NCBI GenBank assembly: GCA_018902545.1
Contig: JAHIQM010000001.1
Location: 1-64,000 of the forward strand
From: Pseudomonadota bacterium
GTDB lineage: Bacteria; Desulfobacterota; Desulfovibrionia; Desulfovibrionales; Desulfomicrobiaceae
Direction: 5' to 3'
DNA: 64,000 bases
Shown piece by piece: positions 9,570 to 18,474 of the stretch. A program made the position numbers and the translations under genes. The notes under the pieces were generated by a model that saw only the letters and a program-made list of their open reading frames with translations, searched no databases and was not told the origin of the DNA. Positions within the stretch are counted from its first letter, which is position 1. Each line of letters begins with the position of its first letter.

Positions 9570-10781
9570 TCACTTCCTCGTCACGGACCGCAACACTTCC
9601 AGCTGCAGGGGGAGGACTTTCCGTACGTCATAGCGGTCCAGCACGGTCTGTCTGGCCTGCCTGCGCACCCCGTCCAGATGGCCGCGATTCTCCAGGGCTT
9701 CAATTATCCGCCCGGCGATGGCGCCGGGCGAACGCATATCCGTGAGCAGGGCGTTGTGCCCATCGCTGGCCACTTCGCGCACGGGTTCGGTGTCGGAAGC
9801 CACCACCAGACAGCCACAGGACAGCGCCTCCAGGAACGACCAGGACAGAACAAAGGGGCGGGTCAGGTAGACATGCGCCGAGGAAGCTTGCAAGAGCGTC
9901 CGGTACTGCCCGTAAGGCAGGCTGCCCACGAAATGAATCCGCTCCGGATCGGGCTGCAGGCGCTCCACAAGGACCTGCTTCCAGGTTTTTCCCGGTTCCG
10001 GCGGCAAACCATAACACACGCGGTCCTCTCCGCCGATGACCACATGACAATCGGGCCGCCGCTTAACCACCTCGACGGCGGCTTCGAGAAACTGCGGGAA
10101 GCCCCGGTATGGCTCCATCCCTCGGGTGGCGTAGGTCACGATCTCCGTGGCGCCGGAGAGGTCAAGACCCGGCAGTACCATTTTCGCGTCAGGATCGGGG
10201 GAAAAATAATCCGTATCCACGCCATCGTGAATCACGGAAATTTTCGAGCAAAACTGCGCAGGGAATTGCTCAAGCTGCCAGCGGGTGGGACAAATTCCGC
10301 GCGCACAGCTTTGCAGGTCCGCCAGGATCGGGATATTATTGCTCCGCACTTCCATCCGCGCGTCAAGGCTCAGAGGAATGCCGGAGAAACGCATATCCGC
10401 GCTCGCGGCATCATAAAACCACTCAAAATACCCAACAAAGGCCGACTCGGGAAAGACATCGCGCAGATACATGGTCGGCCCCCAGCCGGAATGCCCGCAG
10501 ATCACATCGGGCACGAAGCCCTGCCTGCGTAACTCCACGGCCGCCCGCAGCGCACCGTATGCCTTTCGGGAAGCTTCCCAGAATTTCGTGCTCATCACAC
10601 ACCCTTCGGGAAATGCCTCCCCGTCCGGAACAAACACGGCCTTGCGCACTCCTGAAATGTTCCAGCCAGGATTCTCGTTCATCGTGAGAAAAACAACTTC
10701 ATTGCCAGGATCCCGCCCAAGAACGGTTGCCGTATGCCGGAACTGGGCCGGGAAATTCATATGAACAAACAGAATACGCAC
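9570..10781 (-). CDS. Family 4-type glycosyltransferase
   Basis: A 403-residue cytoplasmic protein beginning [16 protein letters not shown], typical of GT-B glycosyltransferases. The C-terminal half carries the GT4 donor-sugar region: [36 protein letters not shown], and the acidic motif [22 protein letters not shown] (E-x7-E type). The family transfers a sugar from a nucleotide donor to glycans, lipids or proteins; the substrate cannot be told here. The start is GTG 10779-10781, with GGAGG four bases upstream. It stands alone rather than in a polysaccharide cluster, directly beside a kinase remnant and a small zinc-ribbon gene on the same strand. Modification of an envelope component is only a guess. 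Confidence 0.88.
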   Translation of the reverse strand: MRILFVHMNFPAQFRHTATVLGRDPGNEVVFLTMNENPGWNISGVRKAVFVPDGEAFPEGCVMSTKFWEASRKAYGALRAAVELRRQGFVPDVICGHSGWGPTMYLRDVFPESAFVGYFEWFYDAASADMRFSGIPLSLDARMEVRSNNIPILADLQSCARGICPTRWQLEQFPAQFCSKISVIHDGVDTDYFSPDPDAKMVLPGLDLSGATEIVTYATRGMEPYRGFPQFLEAAVEVVKRRPDCHVVIGGEDRVCYGLPPEPGKTWKQVLVERLQPDPERIHFVGSLPYGQYRTLLQASSAHVYLTRPFVLSWSFLEALSCGCLVVASDTEPVREVASDGHNALLTDMRSPGAIAGRIIEALENRGHLDGVRRQARQTVLDRYDVRKVLPLQLEVLRSVTRK

Positions 10782-11061
10782 ACAACCTCCATGCCTTGAA
10801 ATGCCTTGCTCTTCGAACCCATTGTTGGAGCGACGCCTCTATGCCGGCGGGTCCTACTGCGTGATCATCCCCAAAAGCCCCGGCGTGAAAACGCATCACC
10901 GCAAGTGTGCACACAAACTCCTGGCCGGTGCCCAGAGCCGACGTTTCATGCCAGCCAAGTCCGCTTGCGTATGCATTCCGGAGGCGACACGACTCGGGCA
11001 TCAATGCACGCGCATCGGTCTCGAAGAATAACACTTCGCTTGGGCTTGGAAAATTCACCGA

Positions 11062-11250
11062 TTATGGCGCATGTACTGATATATAAATATGAGCCATGAT
11101 AATAAGCATACATGTTCCGGCCACAATGCTCCATAAAAAATACTTCGATCTTTTCCATCCATTCCTGGGTTTGAGCTTTCCGCATTTAGGACAAAAAGAG
11201 GCTTCGGCGAAGATGTGCGCGCAGCAAGCAGAGCAACGGACCAGAGACAT
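11062..11250 (-). CDS. Small zinc-ribbon membrane protein
   Basis: About 62 residues. An N-terminal CSAC...CPKC pair (a two-Cys-pair zinc ribbon) is followed by a basic stretch (KLKPRNGWKRSK) and one hydrophobic helix (FLWSIVAGTCMLIIMAHIYI), then a short tail. I chose ATG 11248-11250, which has GAGG six bases upstream, over the ATG five codons earlier. The topology suggests a cytoplasmic zinc ribbon anchored in the inner membrane. No specific function is known to me. Between it and the downstream glycosyltransferase lie 280 bases with an open but unrecognised leftward frame that has no ribosome-binding site. Confidence 0.65.
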   Translation of the reverse strand: MSLVRCSACCAHIFAEASFCPKCGKLKPRNGWKRSKYFLWSIVAGTCMLIIMAHIYISVHAP

Positions 11251-11878
11251 GGATTTCCTCAACATAACACCGAATCTTTCAAAAATACAGCAGGAATGAA
11301 TACTCGCCTAAACCAAAGAATAATTGTAAATCATCACAGAATAATTGTTTTTTTACATAAACTGTTCATTTTTAAACAAGTAAATATCAGGATAAATTCA
11401 TAATTTATATTATCAAACTCAGAAAAAATCATTATATCCTTAGTGGCGTATCAATGCAGCAAAAAAATAATTTAAACTAAAAATACATATTAATTTATAT
11501 ATTATTTAAAATTTTATACATATCTATACGGAGAACCTACCTGGGACGACTGCAGCCTGCCATCAAAACAGATTCAGCCAGCACGAGCGTTTACTTGTAA
11601 CGGATACGCCCGTAATGCTGGATGAAATATCGCGATTTGCGGATTCTGGTAATGCTGGCAGAGGAACAGATGTGCTGAAACCGACTCAGGCTGAACTGAT
11701 GACATAAACTATCTTACGCATTTGAGCCATGGAACATTGCCCTGATCGGGATGGCCACATACGTCAGGGTTCGACTGGTCTGAAAAGAGCCAAGTAGGTC
11801 AAGATGTCACGCCGTCTTTTGGAGTGGTTAAATTAACCTTAAAGTTGATACAGGGTCAATTCAGGATGGCTTACGAAA
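11251..11878. other. AT-rich gap, no recognised gene
   Basis: Bases 11290-11530 are very AT-rich. From about 11500 to 11706 one rightward frame is open, ending LKPTQAELMT-stop. It lacks an early start codon and ribosome-binding site, and I do not recognise it; it may be a gene tail or chance. Nothing else was found. Confidence 0.35.
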
Positions 11879-12448
11879 CTACGTGTTGAATTTGGATTGC
11901 GGGAACATCCGTGCATAATCTTGGATATATCTGCGCCACGGAAGATCTTCCATGTACTTCATGTATCCCACGACGGCATCGAGGTCTTTTTGCGATACAT
12001 GATTGCAATTTAGCATCGTCTTCATGAGACTCAGGCTGTTCCAGACGTCAATGCTGAATACATCGGCGAGTTGATTCATGTCCCTGTCATCCGTGACAAC
12101 AGGCACGTCCAGGACAAGGGCGTGGGCAAGAATGTCGATGTCGACTTCCTGCACACCTAAAGACTGGGCCAAATTGTGGTCAGCAATATAACCATTTGCC
12201 AGAGCGGCTTCCCTTTGCTGAGCACGCGATATGTTGACCCGCTGAGATCTGTTTTCAGAATACATGTCCTCGTTCACCCAACAAAACTTTTCACGCAACC
12301 GAGGCTGTCTGTCATACTCCTTTTGAAACCGATGCGTTATGTAAAGCGTAAATTCATCAGGACAAAAGGGACGGAAAAGAAGCGGGTGAAGGGATTGCGC
12401 GAAACGCAAATATATATTCGTATCAACAAGGATCTTGGATTGCGCCAT
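11879..12448 (-). CDS. PIN-domain protein, probable toxin partner of the upstream XRE/protease gene
   Basis: A 189-residue protein starting with the PIN signature ILVDTNIYLRFA (first catalytic Asp). Further acidic positions sit in DIDILAHALVLDVPVVTDDRDMNQLAD, covering the other metal-binding Asp residues. PIN domains are Mg-dependent RNases and are common toxins. The gene starts seven bases after the stop of the XRE/metallopeptidase gene on the same strand, so the two form an operon with the regulator first. COG2856-type XRE-protease genes paired with PIN-like genes are a described toxin-antitoxin-like arrangement; which partner neutralises which is inference here. The length exceeds that of typical VapC (about 130), with extra C-terminal residues. 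Confidence 0.75.
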   Translation of the reverse strand: MAQSKILVDTNIYLRFAQSLHPLLFRPFCPDEFTLYITHRFQKEYDRQPRLREKFCWVNEDMYSENRSQRVNISRAQQREAALANGYIADHNLAQSLGVQEVDIDILAHALVLDVPVVTDDRDMNQLADVFSIDVWNSLSLMKTMLNCNHVSQKDLDAVVGYMKYMEDLPWRRYIQDYARMFPQSKFNT

Positions 12449-12455
12449 GTTGGTA

Positions 12456-13622
12456 TCAGTGGGTCAGGAAATAATGCAGTTCTTTTGCTTCGACTGCCTG
12501 AATGTCGAAAAGCGATTGCAGGAATCCATCCCCCCTTGATGTCTCGCCGAGGAATTTCGTCAGGGAATCGAAAATCGGCGTTTTGAAATATGTCTCTGCA
12601 AGATAAACATATTCTTCCGGAGACAGATATTCTTCGTCTTCTCCCGCAAAGGGACGCTCAGAATCACTTCTGAGCTTTTCAATCAATGTCGATTTCTTTT
12701 CGACGTATTTTTTGATGGCAACATAGGCGCTGTTCAATTTTTCCAATTGATCCAATCCGTTTTCGGAAGCATAAGAATTTACGGATTTATATATCGTATA
12801 AGGAGATATGAAAAGAGGTTCGGCCAAGGCGATCATTTCCACGACAAGCTGGCTTGAATTGAGCCCGGCAAGTTTTCCGTACGCTTTTGCAGCCATTTCT
12901 TCGGGAAAAAGAAAAGATTGGGCGAAAAGCTCTGCGAAATTTTCTGAAAAATCCGCATCGCAGGTGTAATTTGTAATGATGTGCCCAATTTCATGAGCGA
13001 TCCAAAACTTGAAATCCAGAAGATAAGAGTCCAGGTTGATGTACATCCACTCTTTCTTGCTTCGCGGAGATTGGATATAAAGTCCGTGAGCGTCATTATC
13101 CCTGCTGGATGTCACGCCCCAGAAAACCGGAACGGGAACAACGTCGTACACATGGATGATTTCGACAAGGTCAGAATAGTGAATCAAGTCCGTCACAGAC
13201 TTACTGGCCAGGCCCCTGACCATGGCAGCAGCCTTTTGGATATACGCATAGTCCATCGACGGACGCTTGAGGACCGGCGGAACCTCTAAAGCCCCATCCG
13301 GAAGGTAGTCGGCAATCAAATCAAGGAGCATCGCCTTTTTCAGGGCATCCACAAAATGCGCATCGGTCAGGGCCCTGCGCGCCTTCTTGCGAAAGCTAAC
13401 CACCGCCGCCAAGGGCGTATCGTCCACGACAAGGTCGGAATGCGGCAGTCTGAGCAACATTCCAAGCCGCACGAGTTTGTCAGGCCTGGGAAACTTCCTC
13501 CCGGCCAACCACTCCCCCACGATGGTCCTAGAAACGGCAAGCCGCTCGGACAACTGACTGTTGTTGAACCCCAGGGAATCCATGGCACTCTTGACGAGTT
13601 CGATGTTTAGGCGCTTATTCAT
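12456..13622 (-). CDS. XRE-family regulator fused to an ImmA/IrrE-type metallopeptidase
   Basis: 388 residues. The N-terminus is a Cro/C1-type helix-turn-helix (about residues 6-60: LGFNNSQLSERLAVSRTIVG, EWLAGRKFPRPDKL). The middle carries the zinc-protease motif HEIGH in WIAHEIGHIITNY (about residues 214-222), with the distal acidic ligand in ENFAELFAQSFLFP, as in the COG2856/ImmA family. Such proteins cleave or bind repressor partners and accompany toxins or mobile elements. The start is ATG 13620-13622, with only a weak AAGG upstream. The promoter at 13631-13659 predicts an almost leaderless mRNA. The PIN gene follows by seven bases. Autoregulation through the upstream repeats is likely but inferred. 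Confidence 0.85.
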   Translation of the reverse strand: MNKRLNIELVKSAMDSLGFNNSQLSERLAVSRTIVGEWLAGRKFPRPDKLVRLGMLLRLPHSDLVVDDTPLAAVVSFRKKARRALTDAHFVDALKKAMLLDLIADYLPDGALEVPPVLKRPSMDYAYIQKAAAMVRGLASKSVTDLIHYSDLVEIIHVYDVVPVPVFWGVTSSRDNDAHGLYIQSPRSKKEWMYINLDSYLLDFKFWIAHEIGHIITNYTCDADFSENFAELFAQSFLFPEEMAAKAYGKLAGLNSSQLVVEMIALAEPLFISPYTIYKSVNSYASENGLDQLEKLNSAYVAIKKYVEKKSTLIEKLRSDSERPFAGEDEEYLSPEEYVYLAETYFKTPIFDSLTKFLGETSRGDGFLQSLFDIQAVEAKELHYFLTH

Positions 13623-13630
13623 AGCCTTGG

Positions 13631-13671
13631 AAAATACCCATCATGTCAACTTTTGTCAACATCATGTCAAC
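13631..13671 (-). promoter_or_regulatory. Promoter and triple-repeat operator of the XRE/PIN operon
   Basis: On the minus strand TTGACA (13654-13659) and TATTTT (13631-13636) are separated by 17 bases, a near-ideal sigma70 promoter. Three copies of TGTCAAC (13644-13650, 13654-13660, 13665-13671) lie 10 and 11 bases apart, one helical turn each, and overlap the -35 box. This is a plausible operator for the XRE protein. Predicted transcription would start within a few bases of the ATG. Confidence 0.65.
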
Positions 13672-13872
13672 ATTTCCACTGCTCGCACCCTTCCTACAGA
13701 ATGAGTTATGGCCCGCAGCCTTCCACATTCTGAAACGCCACTCCCGGGCACTCAACCAAATGGAGTCATGTAAACCACCCGAGATCCGGTGGGTTATTGG
13801 TGATGCGGAAAAATAGGCTTTTCGGATGGTGAAGGCTGAAGTTGCGATAGCTGTAAATTTTGCCCAGGTTCG

Positions 13873-14399
<527 letters not shown>

Positions 14400-14402
14400 A
14401 AC

Positions 14403-14435
14403 AAAAAAGCGAAGCTATCTCAATAGCTTCGCTTT
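14403..14435 (-). terminator. Intrinsic terminator of ssb
   Basis: A 10-bp perfect stem (GCGAAGCTAT / ATAGCTTCGC, 14409-14432) with a four-base loop is followed on the minus strand by TTTTTTG. It lies about 30 bases past the ssb stop. The group II intron remnant starts four bases beyond the T-tract. Confidence 0.9.
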
Positions 14436-14465
14436 CATTGTTAACAAAAATAAAACCGTTCCAAC

Positions 14466-14939
14466 TCAGAACGGCGCGTCATCCATCCCGCTGGCTTCAG
14501 AAGGGAACGCGGGGCCCAGGTCGTCTTCGTAGTTCGAGCCTGCGCCCTGAGGTGCGGCCTGGTTCTTGTGCTGCTGCGGAGCCGGGGCGTAGCCGCCTTC
14601 GGACGGGCGGGAATCCAGACCCTGCACTCGATCGGCCTTGATTTCCGTGGTGTATTTCTCCGCGCCGTCCTTGTCTGTCCACTTGCGGGTCTCGATCTTG
14701 CCCTCGATGTAAACAAGACGGCCCTTGGCGAGATAATTCCCACAGAATTCAGCCTGCTTGCCCCAGACCACGATGCGGTGCCATTCAGTCTTTTCGACCT
14801 TCTGCCCGTCCTTGCCCGTGTATGTCTCATCCGTGGCGATGGAAAAATTGGCCACCGGCTGCCCGGACGGAGTGTAGCGCATCTCCGGATCACGGCCCAA
14901 GCGACCGATCAAGATTGCTTTATTCAGACTACCTGCCAT
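14466..14939 (-). CDS. ssb: Single-stranded DNA-binding protein
   Basis: 157 residues. The N-terminal OB fold begins [20 protein letters not shown] and contains the conserved [18 protein letters not shown] proline/glutamine-rich linker follows ([13 protein letters not shown]), then the acidic tip MDDAPF, which matches the usual D-D-x-P-F partner-binding tail of tetrameric SSB. It coats single-stranded DNA in replication, repair and recombination and recruits partner enzymes through the tip. GGAGACGAC precedes the ATG. Length and architecture are normal for the family. A strong terminator follows at 14403-14435. The conserved hypothetical gene at 14967 ends just upstream on the same strand. 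Confidence 0.97.
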   Translation of the reverse strand: MAGSLNKAILIGRLGRDPEMRYTPSGQPVANFSIATDETYTGKDGQKVEKTEWHRIVVWGKQAEFCGNYLAKGRLVYIEGKIETRKWTDKDGAEKYTTEIKADRVQGLDSRPSEGGYAPAPQQHKNQAAPQGAGSNYEDDLGPAFPSEASGMDDAPF

Positions 14940-14966
14940 GTCGTCTCCTCGTGTATGTTGATTCGG

Positions 14967-15317
14967 TCATGGATTGGCCACCAGTTTTTCCAGCTCGCCA
15001 AGCCCCTCTTCGATCCGGTCGGAGGCCTGGTTGGCGGCCTGGGGATTCCAGTCAGCAAGGTGCCGCTGCAAATCCTCCACCGCCTTCACGACCTTGGGAA
15101 GGCCTGTGGCCAGGGTCGTGCTGACGGCCTCTGGCACAACACCGAACTGATACAGGTCATCAAGCGCCCTGACAAGCTCGAGCACCCCGGCCATCTCGTA
15201 CGGAAATCCGGGTTTGGTCTCCTCGAAAGCCAGGCTCCAGAGCCTAGGCCATGCCTTGCGGACATCTTCCTCACTGTAGGTGTAAGCATACACTCGAACT
15301 TGCAGAACCTTGCCCAT
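14967..15317 (-). CDS. Conserved hypothetical protein in the acetyl-CoA carboxylase/ssb cluster
   Basis: 116 residues, mainly helical, beginning MGKVLQVRVYAYTYSEEDVR, with no signal peptide, membrane helix or metal-binding motif. I do not recognise a defined family. It overlaps the stop of the upstream BCCP-like gene by one base (15317), so it is probably translated from the same mRNA as the acetyl-CoA carboxylase genes. That context hints at a role near the carboxylase or simply co-transcription. It ends about 30 bases before ssb. Confidence 0.75.
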   Translation of the reverse strand: MGKVLQVRVYAYTYSEEDVRKAWPRLWSLAFEETKPGFPYEMAGVLELVRALDDLYQFGVVPEAVSTTLATGLPKVVKAVEDLQRHLADWNPQAANQASDRIEEGLGELEKLVANP

Positions 15318-15967
15318 CAGTCTCTCTCCTCCCAGTCGCTTTGCACGCGGCTGACAACTTCCTGGATCTGGCCAAGCTGGTCCTCGGGGCAGACGCCGAT
15401 AAGCGGGCTGTTCCGTTCCACGGAATCGTTGGTGTCAAAATAGACCGCGTAAATGATGCCGGACGGGCCGCTGTACCGAATGGAGGCTTCGCGCTTCATG
15501 CGCGAGAGGATGAAAAGTTCCATCCCGTCCTCAATATGCACGCTCTGGCTGCCCTTGGTCTTGATCTTGATGTCCACGTCGGGGAAAAAATAATACTTCC
15601 CCTTTTCCGGTGCCAAAAACAGGGACAGAGAGCGTCGCAGGATGCGGGAGATGACCTCTTCGCGGGTCAGGTAATGGCGGATGGTCATGAGCTCCTGACC
15701 GGCCTGCGCGAACTGGCCGTTCGCGATCTCGCCCAGGGACATGACCTCACCCTTCTGCGGGGCGTGCAAAGGCTTTTTGACATTCTCACGCTCCAGACGC
15801 GCAAGCAGGGTCCCGGGCACCTCCTTCCAGGTGCCGCTGGGGCCGACTACGCGCACTCCCGGCTCTTTGGCCACGAATTCAACTTTTCCGCTATGGGGAG
15901 CCCGGATGGAGATTTTCTCGTACGGCTCCTCGCGCAGCTCCCGCAACAGTTCTTTAACGTCGATCAC
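15317..15967 (-). CDS. Biotin carboxyl carrier-like protein with an atypical M-K-R motif
   Basis: 216 residues. The C-terminal ~70 residues align with the biotinyl domain of carboxyl carrier proteins: DGMELFILSRMKREASIRYS, then GIIYAVYFDTNDSVERNSPL. The biotin-lysine motif E-A-M-K-M is replaced by S-R-M-K-R, keeping M157 and K158. A second lipoyl/biotinyl-like beta segment lies in the N-terminal half (IRAPHSGKVEF; GEIANGQFAQAGQELMTI). It sits between accAD and the hypothetical gene on the same strand, and no other carrier protein is in the cluster, so I infer it carries the carboxyl group between AccC and AccAD. The start is GTG 15965-15967 with AGGAGG upstream. Whether the unusual motif is biotinylated is not shown by the sequence. 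Confidence 0.75.
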   Translation of the reverse strand: MIDVKELLRELREEPYEKISIRAPHSGKVEFVAKEPGVRVVGPSGTWKEVPGTLLARLERENVKKPLHAPQKGEVMSLGEIANGQFAQAGQELMTIRHYLTREEVISRILRRSLSLFLAPEKGKYYFFPDVDIKIKTKGSQSVHIEDGMELFILSRMKREASIRYSGPSGIIYAVYFDTNDSVERNSPLIGVCPEDQLGQIQEVVSRVQSDWEERD

Positions 15968-15980
15968 TGGTGCCTCCTAA

Positions 15981-16127
15981 CTGACTGAAAAATTCAAAAT
16001 TCGCAGACCGTTCAAAAATGGTGAGATGCAAGGAAGCGAAAAAATCCAGGACGCGCGGTCATGCGCAGATAAGCGGTCTGGATTTTTTAGCTGACGCGGC
16101 AGATCGCCATTTTTCAACGGTCTGCTA
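15981..16127. repeat. Nested inverted-repeat element at the accAD stop codon (family 2, copy A)
   Basis: Outer arms AGACCGTTCAAAAATGG (from 16005) and CCATTTTTCAACGGTCT (to 16123) enclose an inner stem with AAAAAATCCAG and CTGGATTTTTT. The inner stem has A- and T-tracts on both sides, so it could terminate transcription in either direction. The minus-strand stop TAG of accAD (16125-16127) is one base from the outer arm. Related copies lie at 26492-26622 and 29948-30101, each in the same register to a stop codon. Confidence 0.85.
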
Positions 16128-18365
16128 ACGATAATAAAGGTTGCGGCCGCCCATGGTCTGCAGGGACTGGAACAGGTTCCCCCGAACTTCCCGGCGGTCC
16201 CAGATGCCCTGGATATGCCCGCGCGACAGCGCCTGATAGGCGTTGTGGTAGTTGGGCGGGATATCCATGCCCGTGGTCTCCTTGATGACTCCGGGACCGG
16301 CGAAACCGATATTGGCCGAACGCACCGAGAACTGGTACGGCGAGCAACCCAGAAAACTGGCCACCGGCCCGGCGTAGGAGTTGGTGTCGTAGAGGACCAG
16401 ATACAGACCGCCCGCTTCCGTGTAGCGACGCACGGCCATGGTGCAGCGCGGCATCTGGATGACGCCGTTGACGCCTTCCTGGATGCGGATGCCCGCAGTG
16501 CCATGCACATAGGACAGGAAAGGCAGCTGCTTCTTGCGCGCCCGTTCCATGGCGCGGATGAACTTCTCGCCCTCGGCCGCGCCCACGCTGCCGCCGCGAA
16601 AGGCGCCCATGAACATGGCGACCATGACGGAGGTGCCCTCGATGCGGGCCTCGAAGGTCATGCACCCGCATTTATGCCCGGTCTTGCGCTTGGCCTCGTC
16701 GAGCTTGAGGTCGAACCCCTCGAACTTGAGGGGGTTGGTGGACTCGATCTCGGTGAAGACCTCGTAGATGGAGCCCGGGTCAAAGATGTTATGCAGGTAC
16801 CACTGGTATTCCATGGGGAAATGATGCCCGCAGAAGCTGCACACCCCGGCCCATTCCCCGAACAGGTCCGGGGCCCACTGGTCCAGACAGCCGTGCACGG
16901 ATGTGTTCGGGCAGATCACGGCCCGGTCCGCCTTGGCCTGGGGGCTGACGTACTGCCATTTGCCGCTGTTCTGGCCACCTTCGTCCCAGGCCGAGAGCGA
17001 GGTCAGCCCGGCCTGGTCCACGTCCTTCTTGTCCTTGCCGAAGAACAGCTTGGACATGACGTTTTTGCAGTACCTGGAAGAACGGCCAACCACGACCTGA
17101 ATCTCCGCGTGCATGTCTTCGGCCAACTCCGCGACCTTCTTGTGCTGCTTGCCGAACAGGTCGTAGCGGAAATAGGAGTACAGGGAGGAAAAGAACTCTC
17201 CTGTCCATTCGCTGCTGCGACTGAACCAGTGCCGCTTGTCGAGGTACGCGTCCTGGGCCATGCGGCGGAACTTCATGTACCGGGCCCAGAGCAGGCGCTC
17301 CTTGGCCCGGCTGTCGAGACTCCAGCGCACATACACGTCCGCACCCTTGTGACGCCGCAGCGCAAGCGACCGGAAAAGGCGCATGCCCCGGACGTTCAAA
17401 ACAATCTCGTCGGTGGACGAAATCACGGATTTACGCAGCTTGCGGAAGAAGTCGTAGTGCTCGGGCCTGGCGCCAAGCTCCGGTTCATTGATTTTCCAGT
17501 CCACGAAGCCCATGGCACGGTTGTCGTCGGCCGTCATTTTGAGCTGTTTGGCGCAGTGCTCGATGAGCCTGGGTTCGGCACGCTGCCCGCCGCGCAGGCG
17601 GCCTTCGATGGCGGCCGCGCCCTCGGGGGAGATGACCGAGTAATAGCCGTGCGACATCATGATGCGCGTGTCGGCAAGGCCAATGGCCTCGGCCCCGCCG
17701 GACCCGCCCTCGGAGATGACAGCCACAATGGGCACCTTGAGTCCGCCCATCTCATAGAGATTCTTGGCGATCTGCTGTGCCGCGCCCGGATAATCCTCGA
17801 TGGGATAGGAACCGGGAGTGAATATGTAGGTATGGATGGGGATGTTCTCGGTCTCGGCGACCTTCATGTAGTGCAGGGCCTTGGCGTTGCCCCAGGGCTT
17901 GACCGACCCGCCGTTGCGGAACTCCTGCCCGTGCCCTTTCTCCTGGCCGATGACCATGACCGCCTGGTTGTGGACCTTCTTGCCCTGCCTGCGGGTGATG
18001 TAGGCCCGGGCGATGAGCATGCTCGGGTCGATGCTGTAGTCGTCCTGACCACCGATCTCGGTGTAGTTGTCGTACACGTTTTCGAGGATGTCCTTGAGGC
18101 AGATGCGCTGCGGGTGCCGCACGATGCGCACCTTGTTCATGGGAGTCAGCTCGCGTTCAAGCTTCTTCTCCAGAAAACGGAACAGCTCTTCAAGGGTTTC
18201 CAGTTGCCGGATGGCTTCCTGCTTGGGCAGGCCCGGCTCACGGGCGACGTATTCGCCGAGCTTGGCCTCCAGCATGATCACGTTCGTATTCTCATCGGGG
18301 CCGAAAATATCAAGGATGTATTTCAGACGATCCCGCAGTTCTTGTATGCGTTTTTCAATATCCAT
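16125..18365 (-). CDS. Acetyl-CoA carboxylase carboxyltransferase, fused alpha and beta subunits
   Basis: 746 residues joining AccA- and AccD-like domains in one chain. Residues ~1-340 resemble the alpha subunit (start MDIEKRIQELRDRLKYILD; GGSGGAEAIGLADTRIMM; SVISPEGAAAIE). Residues ~470-746 resemble the beta subunit, with a four-cysteine zinc finger (CPN...GC...CSFCGHHF) and crotonase-fold segments (GAFRGGSVGAAEGEKFIRAM; GIRIQEGVNGVIQMP). Together they transfer carboxyl from carboxybiotin to acetyl-CoA, the first step of fatty-acid synthesis. Separate subunits are the bacterial norm; a fused order alpha-beta is lineage-restricted. accC lies upstream on the same strand after 109 bases, and the carrier-like gene lies downstream beyond a terminator-like repeat. 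The ATG has no strong Shine-Dalgarno site. Confidence 0.9.
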   Translation of the reverse strand: MDIEKRIQELRDRLKYILDIFGPDENTNVIMLEAKLGEYVAREPGLPKQEAIRQLETLEELFRFLEKKLERELTPMNKVRIVRHPQRICLKDILENVYDNYTEIGGQDDYSIDPSMLIARAYITRRQGKKVHNQAVMVIGQEKGHGQEFRNGGSVKPWGNAKALHYMKVAETENIPIHTYIFTPGSYPIEDYPGAAQQIAKNLYEMGGLKVPIVAVISEGGSGGAEAIGLADTRIMMSHGYYSVISPEGAAAIEGRLRGGQRAEPRLIEHCAKQLKMTADDNRAMGFVDWKINEPELGARPEHYDFFRKLRKSVISSTDEIVLNVRGMRLFRSLALRRHKGADVYVRWSLDSRAKERLLWARYMKFRRMAQDAYLDKRHWFSRSSEWTGEFFSSLYSYFRYDLFGKQHKKVAELAEDMHAEIQVVVGRSSRYCKNVMSKLFFGKDKKDVDQAGLTSLSAWDEGGQNSGKWQYVSPQAKADRAVICPNTSVHGCLDQWAPDLFGEWAGVCSFCGHHFPMEYQWYLHNIFDPGSIYEVFTEIESTNPLKFEGFDLKLDEAKRKTGHKCGCMTFEARIEGTSVMVAMFMGAFRGGSVGAAEGEKFIRAMERARKKQLPFLSYVHGTAGIRIQEGVNGVIQMPRCTMAVRRYTEAGGLYLVLYDTNSYAGPVASFLGCSPYQFSVRSANIGFAGPGVIKETTGMDIPPNYHNAYQALSRGHIQGIWDRREVRGNLFQSLQTMGGRNLYYR

Positions 18366-18474
18366 AATGAGTTCGCGATTGCCTCGCAGGCTTGGGTTAT
18401 GCCGGGTGTTCCGGCGTCGCTTGAGCGCTTAATCAATATCGAGGACGGACAAATTCCCGCATGAATGGGGATTT

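Noticed and set aside
10699-11058. A leftward 119-codon frame between the zinc-ribbon gene and the glycosyltransferase
   Set aside because: No ribosome-binding site, overlaps the glycosyltransferase start in another frame, and no recognisable family; left as unexplained intergenic sequence.
16215-18464. A 749-codon rightward open frame opposite accAD
   Set aside because: It is a GC-driven antisense frame of the well-supported carboxyltransferase gene, with no family features.
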